The position numbers and the translations under genes were made by a program. A stretch of 64,000 nucleotides of DNA from Paulinella micropora (lineage: Eukaryota > Cercozoa > Imbricatea > Euglyphida > Paulinellidae), in contig WBZZ01000691.1 of the NCBI GenBank assembly GCA_019918135.1, positions 97,501 to 161,500 on the forward strand, written 5' to 3'. Below the pieces are notes generated by a model. The model searched no databases and was not told where the DNA came from. It saw only the letters and a list, made by a program, of their open reading frames with translations. The stretch's first letter is position 1, and every line of letters starts with the position of its first letter. This document shows positions 27,976 to 41,016 of the stretch, piece by piece.

Positions 27976-30966
27976 CGATCGATAGCCCCACAGCGATGTG
28001 GATGTGTTCCTACTCTGGTCGTCTGCATGGGTTCTATGTCCCCTACTTGATTCCTTTATCGTTTCCTTCTTTCTTGTGTTCCGCATTGTCCCTTCTGCGT
28101 TCCTGTCGTGTCGTGTCCTGAAGCAAGATCACCCCCATCTGAGTCGCCAACCAACATGTCCCCCTACTTTTTTCGTGTGTTCTACTGCATGGTCTTTCTT
28201 TTTGCCGCTCCATACCCGCATGTGTCGTTTCTTGGATTTTCCCTCCTTCTTTTCTCGCGCCTGCGCTCTTGGCAAGTGTTTTTCTGCAGTCCCCCAAGTC
28301 CAGAGAGCATCCTGCGCTGATAAGCAAGTTGAGAGTATGTACCCCCGCGCAGTCAGTAACTATTCCCAACTTGTGTTGCTTCCTTTCGTGATGGTATTCC
28401 CACGATGCATAGATGTTTCCTGTCTACTGACCCCTTCTGCTACGGTGTGCCAAGCTTCAACATCAGCCAACACCAACAACCAGTCTGCTATTTCCGTGTT
28501 TCTTTTTCGGGTGGCTGCATTATGGACTACGCTGTTTCGTTTGCGAGCTGTTTCTTCCCTGCTTTCCTTTCTTCTCTGTTTTCCTCTCCAGTTCCGCTTT
28601 CCTAGTTAGAAGTGAGATACCACGCAACAGAGCCACGATCGATAGCCCCACAACGATGAGCATGCCTACTCTGGTCTTCTGCATAGGTTCTATGTCCCCT
28701 ACTTTATTCTTTATTGTTTCCTTCTCTCTTGTGTTCCGCATTATCCCTTGTGCGTTCCTGTCGTGTCGTGTCCTGAAGCAAGATCACCCTACCTGCGTCG
28801 CCAGCAACCAAGCAACCCACCATGTCCCCCTGCTTTTTTCGTGTGTTCTACTACATGGTCTTTCTTTTTGCCGCTCCATACCCGCATGTGTCGTTCCTTC
28901 GATGAGCCCTCCTTTTTGTCTCGCGCCTGCGCTCTTGGCAAGTGTTGTTTTTCTGCAGTCCCCAAGCCCCAGGCAGTTTCATTTGCGAGCTGTTTCGTTT
29001 GCGAGCTGTTTCTTCCCTGCTTTCCTTCTCTGTTTTGTTTTCCTCTCCAGTTCCGCTCTCCTAGTTAGAAGTGATATCTACGCGACAGAGCCACGATCGA
29101 TAGCCCCACAACGATGTGGATGTGTTCCTACTCTGGTCTTCTGCATGGGTTCTATGTCCCCCACTTTATTCCTTTATGTTTCCTTCTCTCTCTTGTGTTC
29201 CGCATTGCCCCTTCTGCGTTCCTCGTGTCGTGTCCTGAAGCAAGATTACCCTACCTGCGTCGCCAGCAACCAAGCAACCCACCAACATGTCCCCCTGCTT
29301 TTTCGTGCGTTCTACTTACTTGCCTTTCTTTTTGCCGCTCCAAGCTTCAACATCAACCAACACCAACAACCAGTCTGCATTTCCGGTTTCTTTTTCGGGT
29401 GGCTGCATTGTGGACTACGCTGTTTCGTTTTCGAGCTGTTTCTTCCCTGCTTTCCTTTCTTCTCTGTTTTGTTTTCCTCTCCAGTTCCGCTTTTCCTAGT
29501 TAGAAGTGAGATCTACGCGACGGAGCCACGATCGATAGCCCCACAACGATGTGGATGTGTTCCTACTCTGGTCTTCTGTATGGGTTCTATGTCCCCTTCT
29601 TTTTTCTTTATTGTTTCCTTCTGTCTTGTGTTCCGCATTGTCCCTTCTGCGTACTGTCGTGTCGTGTCCAGCAAGATTACCCTACCTGCGTCGCCAGCAA
29701 CCAAGCAACCAACCAACATGTCCCCCTACGTATACTTTTTCGTGTGTTCTTTTACTGCATGTTCTTTCGTTTTGCCGCTCCATACCCGCATATGTCGTTT
29801 CCTGTCTACTGACCCCTTCTGCTACGGTGTGCCAAGCTTCAACATCAACGAACACCAACAATATCCAGTCTGCTATGTTTCTTTTTCGGGTCGCTGCATT
29901 ATGGACTACGCTATTTCTCGGGTCGCTGCATTATGGTCTACGCTATTTCGTTTGCGAGCCGTTTCTTCCCTGCTTTCCTTTCTTCTCTGTTTTCCTCTCC
30001 AGTTCCGCTTTTCCTAGTTAGAAGTGAGATACCACGCGACAGAGCCACGATCGATAGCCCCACAACGATGAGCATGTGTTCCTACTCTGGTCTTCTGCAT
30101 GGGTTCTATGTCCCCTACTTTATTCTGAATTGTTTCCTTCTGTCTTGTGTTCCGGATTGTCCCTTCTGCGTTCCTGTCATGTCGTGTCCTGAAGCAAGAT
30201 TACCCTACCTGCGTCGCCAGCAACCAAGCAACCAACCATGTCCACCCTACTTTTTCGTGTGTTACTACATGGTCTTTCTTTTTGCCGCACCATACCCGCA
30301 TGTGTCGTTCCTTGGCTGAGCCCTCCTTCTTGTCTCGCGCCTGCGCTCTTGGCAAGTGTGTTTTTCTGCAGTCCCCCCAAGTCCAGAGAGCATCCTGATA
30401 GCCTGATAAGCAGGTTTAGAGAATGTACCCCCGCGTAGTCAGCAACTACTCCCAACTTGTGTAGCTTCCTTTCTTGATGGTATTCTCACGATGCATAGAT
30501 GTTTCCTGTCTACTGACCCCTTCTGCTACGGTGTGCCAAACTTCAACATCAACCAACACCAACAATAACCAGTCTGCTATGTTTCTTTTTCGGGTCGCTG
30601 CATTATGGACTACGCTGTTTCGTTTGCCAGCTGTTTCCTCCCTGCCCTGATAGCGCTGATAAGCAGTTTAGAGTATGTACCCCCGCGCAGTCAGTAACTA
30701 CTCCCAACTTGTGTAGCTTCCTTTAGTGATGGTATTCCCACGATGCATAGATGCTTCCTGTCTACTGACCCCTTCTGCTACGGTGTGCCAAGCTTCAACG
30801 TCAACCAACATCAACAACGAGTCTGCTATGTTTTCGGTTCGCTGCATTTTGGACTACGCTGTTTCGTTTGCGAGCTGTTTCTTACCTACTTTCTTTTCTT
30901 CTCTGTTTTGTTTACCTCTCCAGTTCCGCTTTCCTAGTTAGAAGTGAGATCTACGCGACAGAGCCA
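27976..30966. repeat. Higher-order unit 1 (type A, 2991 bp)
   Basis: Type A unit of five or more monomers. It is almost identical to units 2 and 4; over the segment 28656-30017 I see only one coding-level difference from 31646-33007. Confidence 0.85.
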
Positions 30967-33956
30967 CGATCGATAGCCCCACAACGATGTGGATGTGTTC
31001 CTACTCTGGTCTTCTGCATGGGTTCTATGTCCCCTACTTCATTCCTTTATTGTTTCCTTCTTTATTGTGTTCCGCATTGTCCCTTCTGCGTTCCTGTCGT
31101 GTCGTGTCCTGAAGCAAGATCACCCCTATCTGAGTCGCCAACCAACATGTCCCCCTACTTTTTTCGTGTGTTCTACTGCATGGTCTTTCTTTTTGCCGCT
31201 CCATACCCGCATGTGTCGTTTCTTGGATTTTCCCTCCTTCTTTTCTCGCGCCTGCGCTCTTGGCAAGTGTTTTTCTGCAGTCCCCCAAGTCCAGAGAGCA
31301 TCCTGCGCTGATAAGCAAGTTGAGAGTATGTACCCCCGCGCAGTCAGTAACTATTCCCAACTTGTGTTGCTTCCTTTCGTGATGGTATTCCCACGATGCA
31401 TAGATGCTTCCTGTCTACTGACCCCTTCTGCTACGGTGTGCCAAGCTTCAACATCAGCCAACACCAACAACCAGTCTGCTATTTCCGTGTTTCTTTTTCG
31501 GGTGGCTGCATTATGGACTACGCTGTTTCGTTTGCGAGCTGTTTCTTCCTGATTTCCTTTCTTCTCTGTTTTCCTCTCCAGTTCCGCTTTCCTAGTTAGA
31601 AGTGAGATACCACGCAACAGAGCCACGATCGATAGCCCCACAACGATGAGCATGCCTACTCTGGTCTTCTGCATGGGTTCTATGTCCCCTACTTTATTCT
31701 TTATTGTTTCCTTCTCTCTTGTGTTCCGCATTATCCCTTGTGCGTTCCTGTCGTGTCGTGTCCTGAAGCAAGATCACCCTACCTGCGTCGCCAGCAACCA
31801 AGCAACCCACCATGTCCCCCTGCTTTTTTCGTGTGTTCTACTACATGGTCTTTCTTTTTGCCGCTCCATACCCGCATGTGTCGTTCCTTCGATGAGCCCT
31901 CCTTTTTGTCTCGCGCCTGCGCTCTTGGCAAGTGTTGTTTTTCTGCAGTCCCCAAGCCCCAGGCAGTTTCATTTGCGAGCTGTTTCGTTTGCGAGCTGTT
32001 TCTTCCCTGCTTTCCTTCTCTGTTTTGTTTTCCTCTCCAGTTCCGCTCTCCTAGTTAGAAGTGATATCTACGCGACAGAGCCACGATCGATAGCCCCACA
32101 ACGATGTGGATGTGTTCCTACTCTGGTCTTCTGCATGGGTTCTATGTCCCCCACTTTATTCCTTTATGTTTCCTTCTCTCTCTTGTGTTCCGCATTGCCC
32201 CTTCTGCGTTCCTCGTGTCGTGTCCTGAAGCAAGATTACCCTACCTGCGTCGCCAGCAACCAAGCAACCCACCAACATGTCCCCCTGCTTTTTCGTGCGT
32301 TCTACTTACTTGCCTTTCTTTTTGCCGCTCCAAGCTTCAACATCAACCAACACCAACAACCAGTCTGCATTTCCGGTTTCTTTTTCGGGTGGCTGCATTG
32401 TGGACTACGCTGTTTCGTTTTCGAGCTGTTTCTTCCCTGCTTTCCTTTCTTCTCTGTTTTGTTTTCCTCTCCAGTTCCGCTTTTCCTAGTTAGAAGTGAG
32501 ATCTACGCGACGGAGCCACGATCGATAGCCCCACAACGATGTGGATGTGTTCCTACTCTGGTCTTCTGTATGGGTTCTATGTCCCCTTCTTTTTTCTTTA
32601 TTGTTTCCTTCTGTCTTGTGTTCCGCATTGTCCCTTCTGCGTACTGTCGTGTCGTGTCCAGCAAGATTACCCTACCTGCGTCGCCAGCAACCAAGCAACC
32701 AACCAACATGTCCCCCTACGTATACTTTTTCGTGTGTTCTTTTACTGCATGTTCTTTCGTTTTGCCGCTCCATACCCGCATATGTCGTTTCCTGTCTACT
32801 GACCCCTTCTGCTACGGTGTGCCAAGCTTCAACATCAACGAACACCAACAATATCCAGTCTGCTATGTTTCTTTTTCGGGTCGCTGCATTATGGACTACG
32901 CTATTTCTCGGGTCGCTGCATTATGGTCTACGCTATTTCGTTTGCGAGCCGTTTCTTCCCTGCTTTCCTTTCTTCTCTGTTTTCCTCTCCAGTTCCGCTT
33001 TTCCTAGTTAGAAGTGAGATACCACGCGACAGAGCCACGATCGATAGCCCCACAACGATGAGCATGTGTTCCTACTCTGGTCTTCTGCATGGGTTCTATG
33101 TCCCCTACTTTATTCTGAATTGTTTCCTTCTGTCTTGTGTTCCGGATTGTCCCTTCTGCGTTCCTGTCATGTCGTGTCCTGAAGCAAGATTACCCTACCT
33201 GCGTCGCCAGCAACCAAGCAACCAACCATGTCCACCCTACTTTTTCGTGTGTTACTACATGGTCTTTCTTTTTGCCGCACCATACCCGCATGTGTCGTTC
33301 CTTGGCTGAGCCCTCCTTCTTGTCTCGCGCCTGCGCTCTTGGCAAGTGTGTTTTTCTGCAGTCCCCCCAAGTCCAGAGAGCATCCTGATAGCCTGATAAG
33401 CAGGTTTAGAGAATGTACCCCCGCGTAGTCAGCAACTACTCCCAACTTGTGTAGCTTCCTTTCTTGATGGTATTCTCACGATGCATAGATGTTTCCTGTC
33501 TACTGACCCCTTCTGCTACGGTGTGCCAAACTTCAACATCAACCAACACCAACAATAACCAGTCTGCTATGTTTCTTTTTCGGGTCGCTGCATTATGGAC
33601 TACGCTGTTTCGTTTGCCAGCTGTTTCCTCCCTGCCCTGATAGCGCTGATAAGCAGTTTAGAGTATGTACCCCCGCGCAGTCAGTAACTACTCCCAACTT
33701 GTGTAGCTTCCTTTAGTGATGGTATTCCCACGATGCATAGATGCTTCCTGTCTACTGACCCCTTCTGCTACGGTGTGCCAAGCTTCAACGTCAACCAACA
33801 TCAACAACGAGTCTGCTATGTTTTCGGTTCGCTGCATTTTGGACTACGCTGTTTCGTTTGCGAGCTGTTTCTTACCTACTTTCTTTTCTTCTCTGTTTTG
33901 TTTACCTCTCCAGTTCCGCTTTCCTAGTTAGAAGTGAGATCTACGCGACAGAGCCA
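30967..33956. repeat. Higher-order unit 2 (type A, 2990 bp)
   Basis: Second type A unit directly following the first in the same orientation. Confidence 0.85.
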
Positions 33957-36900
33957 CGATCGATAGCCCCACAACGATGTGGATGTGTTCCTACTCTGGT
34001 CTTCTGCATGGGTTCTATGTCCCCTACTTCATTCCTTTATTGTTTCCTTCTTTATTGTGTTCCGCATTGTCCCTTCTGCGTTCCTGTCGTGTCGTGTCCT
34101 GAAGCAAGATCACCCCTATCTGAGTCGCCAACCAACATGTCCCCCTACTTTTTTCGTGTGTTCTACTGCATGGTCTTTCTTTTTGCCGCTCCATACCCGC
34201 ATGTGTCGTTTCTTGGATTTTCCCTCCTTCTTTTCTCGCGCCTGCGCTCTTGGCAAGTGTTTTTCTGCAGTCCCCCAAGTCCAGAGAGCATCCTGCGCTG
34301 ATAAGCAAGTTGAGAGTATGTACCCCCGCGCAGTCAGTAACTATTCCCAACTTGTGTTGCTTCCTTTCGTGATGGTATTCCCACGATGCATAGATGCTTC
34401 CTGTCTACTGACCCCTTCTGCTACGGTGTGCCAAGCTTCAACATCAGCCAACACCAACAACCAGTCTGCTATTTCCGTGGTTCTTTTTCGGGTGGCTGCA
34501 TTATGGACTACGCTGTTTCGTTTGCGAGCTGTTTCTTCCCTGCTTTCCTTTCTTCTCTGTTTTCCTCTCCAGTTCCGCTTTCCTAGTTAGAAGTGAGATA
34601 CCACGCAACAGAGCCACGATCGATAGCCCCACAACGATGAGCATGCCTACTCTGGTCTTCTGCATGGGTTCTATGTCCCCTACTTTATTCTTTATTGTTT
34701 CCTTCTCTCTTGTGTTCCGCATTATCCCTTGTGCGTTCCTGTCGTGTCGTGTCCTGAAGCAAGATCACCCTACCTGCGTCGCCAGCAACCAAGCAACCCA
34801 CCATGTCCCCCTGCTTTTTTCGTGTGTTCTACTACATGGTCTTTCTTTTTGCCGCTCCACACCCGCATGTGTCGTTCCTTGGATGAGCCCTCCTTTTTGT
34901 CTCGCGCCTGCGCTCTTGGCAAGTGTTGTTTTTCTGCAGTCCCCAAGCCCCAGATAGCGCTGATAAGCAAGTTTAGAGTATGTATCCCCGCGCAGTCAGT
35001 AATGATGGTTTTCCCACGATGCATAGATGTTTCCTGTCTACTGACCCCTTCTGCTACGGTGTGCCAAGCTTCAACGTCAACCAACATCAACCAGTCTGTT
35101 ATTTTTTCTGGTCGCTGCATTATGACTACGCTGTTTCGTTTGCGAGCTGTTTCTTCCCTGCTTTCCTTTTCTGTTTTGTTTTCCTCTCCAGTTCCGCTCT
35201 CCTAGTTAGAAGTGATATCTACGCGACAGAGCCACGATCGATAGCCCCACAACGATGTGGATGTGTTCCTACTCTGGTCTTCTGCATGGGTTCTATGTCC
35301 CCCACTTTATTCCTTTATGTTTCCTTCTGTCTTGTGTTCTGCATTGTCCCTTCTGCGTTCCTGTCGTGTCGTGTCCTGAAGCAAGATTACCCTACCTGCG
35401 TCGCCAGCAACCAAGCAACCCACCACCATGTCCCCCTGCTTTTTCGTGCGTTCTACTTACTTGCCTTTCTTTTTGCCGCTCCATACCCGCATGTGTCGTT
35501 CCTTGGATGAGCCCTCCTTTTCTCGCGCTTGCGCTCTTGGCAAGTGTGTTTTTCTGCAGTCCCCCCAAGTCCAGAGATCATCCTGATAGCGCTGATAAGC
35601 AAGTTGAGAGTATGTACCCCCGCGCAGTCAGTAACTATTCCCAACTTGTGTAGCTTCCTTTCTTGGTGGTATTCCCACGATGCATAGATGTTTCCTGTTT
35701 ACTGACCCCTTCTTCTACTGTGTGCCAAGTTAAGCTTCAACATCAACCAACACCAACGACCAGTCTGCTATTTCCGTGGTTCTTTTTCGGGTGGCTGCAT
35801 TATGGACTACGCTGTTTCGTTTTCGAGCTGTTCCCTGCTTTCGTTTCTTCTCTGTTTTGTTTCCCTCTCCAGTTCCGCTTTTCCTAGCTAGAAGTGAGAT
35901 ACTACGCGACAGCCACGATCGATAACCCCACAACGATGTGGATGTGTTCCTACTCTGGTCTTCTGCATGGGTTCTATGTCTCCTACTTTATTCTTTGTTT
36001 CCTTCTCTCTTGTGTTCCGCACTGTCCCTTGTGCGTTCCTGTCGTGTCGTGTCCTGAAGCAAGATTACCCTACCTGCGTCGCCAACGACCAAGCAACCAG
36101 CCAACATGTCCCCCTACGTAAAATTTTTCGTGTGTTCTACTTACTTGCCTTTCTTTTTGCCGCACCATACCCGCATGTGTCGTTCGTTGGATGAGCCCTC
36201 CGTCTCGCGCCTGCGCTCTTGGCAAGTGTGTTTTTCTGCAGTCCCCCCAAGTCCCAGAGAGCATCCTGATAGCGCTGATAAGCAAGTTTGGAGTATGTAG
36301 CCCCGCGCAGTCAGTCTAACTACTCCCAACTTGTGTAGCTTCCTTTTTTGATGGTTTTCCCACGATGCCTAGATGTTTCCTGTCTACTGAATGGTGTGCC
36401 CAGCTTCAACATCAACCAACACCAACAACCAGTCTGCTATTTCCGGTTTCTTTTTCGGGTGGCTGCATTGTGGACTACGCTGTTTCGTTTTCGAGCTGTT
36501 TCTTCCCTGCTTTCCTTTCTTCTCTGTTTTGTTTTCCTCTCCAGTTCCGCTTTTCCTAGTTAGAAGTGAGATCTACGCGACGGAGCCACGATCGATAGCC
36601 CCACAACGATGTGGATGTGTTCCTACTCTGGTCTTCTGTATGGGTTCTATGTCCCCTTCTTTTTTCTTTATTGTTTCCTTCTGTCTTGTGTTCCGCATTG
36701 TCCCTTCTGCGTACTGTCGTGTCGTGTCCAGCAAGATTACCCTACCTGCGTCGCCAGCAACCAAGCAACCAACCAACATGTCCCCCTACGTATACTTTTT
36801 CGTGTGTTCTTTTACTGCATGTTCTTTCGTTTTGCCGCTCCATACCCGCATATGTCGTTTCCTGTCTACTGACCCCTTCTGCTACGGTGTGCCAAGCTTC

Positions 36901-38026
36901 AACATCAACGAACACCAACAATATCCAGTCTGCTATGTTTCTTTTTCGGGTCGCTGCATTATGGACTACGCTATTTCTCGGGTCGCTGCATTATGGTCTA
37001 CGCTATTTCGTTTGCGAGCCGTTTCTTCCCTGCTTTCCTTTCTTCTCTGTTTTCCTCTCCAGTTCCGCTTTTCCTAGTTAGAAGTGAGATACCACGCGAC
37101 AGAGCCACGATCGATAGCCCCACAACGATGAGCATGTGTTCCTACTCTGGTCTTCTGCATGGGTTCTATGTCCCCTACTTTATTCTGAATTGTTTCCTTC
37201 TGTCTTGTGTTCCGGATTGTCCCTTCTGCGTTCCTGTCATGTCGTGTCCTGAAGCAAGATTACCCTACCTGCGTCGCCAGCAACCAAGCAACCAACCATG
37301 TCCACCCTACTTTTTCGTGTGTTACTACATGGTCTTTCTTTTTGCCGCACCATACCCGCATGTGTCGTTCCTTGGCTGAGCCCTCCTTCTTGTCTCGCGC
37401 CTGCGCTCTTGGCAAGTGTGTTTTTCTGCAGTCCCCCCAAGTCCAGAGAGCATCCTGATAGCCTGATAAGCAGGTTTAGAGAATGTACCCCCGCGTAGTC
37501 AGCAACTACTCCCAACTTGTGTAGCTTCCTTTCTTGATGGTATTCTCACGATGCATAGATGTTTCCTGTCTACTGACCCCTTCTGCTACGGTGTGCCAAA
37601 CTTCAACATCAACCAACACCAACAATAACCAGTCTGCTATGTTTCTTTTTCGGGTCGCTGCATTATGGACTACGCTGTTTCGTTTGCCAGCTGTTTCCTC
37701 CCTGCCCTGATAGCGCTGATAAGCAGTTTAGAGTATGTACCCCCGCGCAGTCAGTAACTACTCCCAACTTGTGTAGCTTCCTTTAGTGATGGTATTCCCA
37801 CGATGCATAGATGCTTCCTGTCTACTGACCCCTTCTGCTACGGTGTGCCAAGCTTCAACGTCAACCAACATCAACAACGAGTCTGCTATGTTTTCGGTTC
37901 GCTGCATTTTGGACTACGCTGTTTCGTTTGCGAGCTGTTTCTTACCTACTTTCTTTTCTTCTCTGTTTTGTTTACCTCTCCAGTTCCGCTTTCCTAGTTA
38001 GAAGTGAGATCTACGCGACAGAGCCA
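33957..38026. repeat. Higher-order unit 3 (type B, 4070 bp)
   Basis: Shares its first about 950 bp and its last about 1600 bp with type A but has a different, longer middle (about 34930-36440), so it is 1080 bp longer. Type B looks like a unit with extra monomers gained by out-of-register exchange. Confidence 0.85.
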
Positions 38027-41016
38027 CGATCGATAGCCCCACAACGATGTGGATGTGTTCCTACTCTGGTCTTCTGCATGGGTTCTATGTCCCCTACTTC
38101 ATTCCTTTATTGTTTCCTTCTTTATTGTGTTCCGCATTGTCCCTTCTGCGTTCCTGTCGTGTCGTGTCCTGAAGCAAGATCACCCCTATCTGAGTCGCCA
38201 ACCAACATGTCCCCCTACTTTTTTCGTGTGTTCTACTGCATGGTCTTTCTTTTTGCCGCTCCATACCCGCATGTGTCGTTTCTTGGATTTTCCCTCCTTC
38301 TTTTCTCGCGCCTGCGCTCTTGGCAAGTGTTTTTCTGCAGTCCCCCAAGTCCAGAGAGCATCCTGCGCTGATAAGCAAGTTGAGAGTATGTACCCCCGCG
38401 CAGTCAGTAACTATTCCCAACTTGTGTTGCTTCCTTTCGTGATGGTATTCCCACGATGCATAGATGCTTCCTGTCTAATGACCCCTTCTGCTACGGTGTG
38501 CCAAGCTTCAACATCAGCCAACACCAACAACCAGTCTGCTATTTCCGTGTTTCTTTTTCGGGTGGCTGCATTATGGACTACGCTGTTTCGTTTGCGAGCT
38601 GTTTCTTCCTGATTTCCTTTCTTCTCTGTTTTCCTCTCCAGTTCCGCTTTCCTAGTTAGAAGTGAGATACCACGCAACAGAGCCACGATCGATAGCCCCA
38701 CAACGATGAGCATGCCTACTCTGGTCTTCTGCATGGGTTCTATGTCCCCTACTTTATTCTTTATTGTTTCCTTCTCTCTTGTGTTCCGCATTATCCCTTG
38801 TGCGTTCCTGTCGTGTCGTGTCCTGAAGCAAGATCACCCTACCTGCGTCGCCAGCAACCAAGCAACCCACCATGTCCCCCTGCTTTTTTCGTGTGTTCTA
38901 CTACATGGTCTTTCTTTTTGCCGCTCCATACCCGCATGTGTCGTTCCTTCGATGAGCCCTCCTTTTTGTCTCGCGCCTGCGCTCTTGGCAAGTGTTGTTT
39001 TTCTGCAGTCCCCAAGCCCCAGGCAGTTTCATTTGCGAGCTGTTTCGTTTGCGAGCTGTTTCTTCCCTGCTTTCCTTCTCTGTTTTGTTTTCCTCTCCAG
39101 TTCCGCTCTCCTAGTTAGAAGTGATATCTACGCGACAGAGCCACGATCGATAGCCCCACAACGATGTGGATGTGTTCCTACTCTGGTCTTCTGCATGGGT
39201 TCTATGTCCCCCACTTTATTCCTTTATGTTTCCTTCTCTCTCTTGTGTTCCGCATTGCCCCTTCTGCGTTCCTCGTGTCGTGTCCTGAAGCAAGATTACC
39301 CTACCTGCGTCGCCAGCAACCAAGCAACCCACCAACATGTCCCCCTGCTTTTTCGTGCGTTCTACTTACTTGCCTTTCTTTTTGCCGCTCCAAGCTTCAA
39401 CATCAACCAACACCAACAACCAGTCTGCATTTCCGGTTTCTTTTTCGGGTGGCTGCATTGTGGACTACGCTGTTTCGTTTTCGAGCTGTTTCTTCCCTGC
39501 TTTCCTTTCTTCTCTGTTTTGTTTTCCTCTCCAGTTCCGCTTTTCCTAGTTAGAAGTGAGATCTACGCGACGGAGCCACGATCGATAGCCCCACAACGAT
39601 GTGGATGTGTTCCTACTCTGGTCTTCTGTATGGGTTCTATGTCCCCTTCTTTTTTCTTTATTGTTTCCTTCTGTCTTGTGTTCCGCATTGTCCCTTCTGC
39701 GTACTGTCGTGTCGTGTCCAGCAAGATTACCCTACCTGCGTCGCCAGCAACCAAGCAACCAACCAACATGTCCCCCTACGTATACTTTTTCGTGTGTTCT
39801 TTTACTGCATGTTCTTTCGTTTTGCCGCTCCATACCCGCATATGTCGTTTCCTGTCTACTGACCCCTTCTGCTACGGTGTGCCAAGCTTCAACATCAACG
39901 AACACCAACAATATCCAGTCTGCTATGTTTCTTTTTCGGGTCGCTGCATTATGGACTACGCTATTTCTCGGGTCGCTGCATTATGGTCTACGCTATTTCG
40001 TTTGCGAGCCGTTTCTTCCCTGCTTTCCTTTCTTCTCTGTTTTCCTCTCCAGTTCCGCTTTTCCTAGTTAGAAGTGAGATACCACGCGACAGAGCCACGA
40101 TCGATAGCCCCACAACGATGAGCATGTGTTCCTACTCTGGTCTTCTGCATGGGTTCTATGTCCCCTACTTTATTCTGAATTGTTTCCTTCTGTCTTGTGT
40201 TCCGGATTGTCCCTTCTGCGTTCCTGTCATGTCGTGTCCTGAAGCAAGATTACCCTACCTGCGTCGCCAGCAACCAAGCAACCAACCATGTCCACCCTAC
40301 TTTTTCGTGTGTTACTACATGGTCTTTCTTTTTGCCGCACCATACCCGCATGTGTCGTTCCTTGGCTGAGCCCTCCTTCTTGTCTCGCGCCTGCGCTCTT
40401 GGCAAGTGTGTTTTTCTGCAGTCCCCCCAAGTCCAGAGAGCATCCTGATAGCCTGATAAGCAGGTTTAGAGAATGTACCCCCGCGTAGTCAGCAACTACT
40501 CCCAACTTGTGTAGCTTCCTTTCTTGATGGTATTCTCACGATGCATAGATGTTTCCTGTCTACTGACCCCTTCTGCTACGGTGTGCCAAACTTCAACATC
40601 AACCAACACCAACAATAACCAGTCTGCTATGTTTCTTTTTCGGGTCGCTGCATTATGGACTACGCTGTTTCGTTTGCCAGCTGTTTCCTCCCTGCCCTGA
40701 TAGCGCTGATAAGCAGTTTAGAGTATGTACCCCCGCGCAGTCAGTAACTACTCCCAACTTGTGTAGCTTCCTTTAGTGATGGTATTCCCACGATGCATAG
40801 ATGCTTCCTGTCTACTGACCCCTTCTGCTACGGTGTGCCAAGCTTCAACGTCAACCAACATCAACAACGAGTCTGCTATGTTTTCGGTTCGCTGCATTTT
40901 GGACTACGCTGTTTCGTTTGCGAGCTGTTTCTTACCTACTTTCTTTTCTTCTCTGTTTTGTTTACCTCTCCAGTTCCGCTTTCCTAGTTAGAAGTGAGAT
41001 CTACGCGACAGAGCCA
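38027..41016. repeat. Higher-order unit 4 (type A, 2990 bp)
   Basis: Third type A unit. It is offset by exactly 7060 bp from unit 2, so the A-B pair itself is duplicated. Confidence 0.85.

Noticed and set aside
28656-30017. A 453-codon open frame, repeated at 31646 and 38706, as a possible gene family
   Set aside because: It lies inside the satellite, is rich in Phe, Leu, Ser, Cys and Pro as expected from pyrimidine-rich DNA, repeats its own segments, and overlaps other long frames in the same repeat. It follows from the repeat, not from coding.
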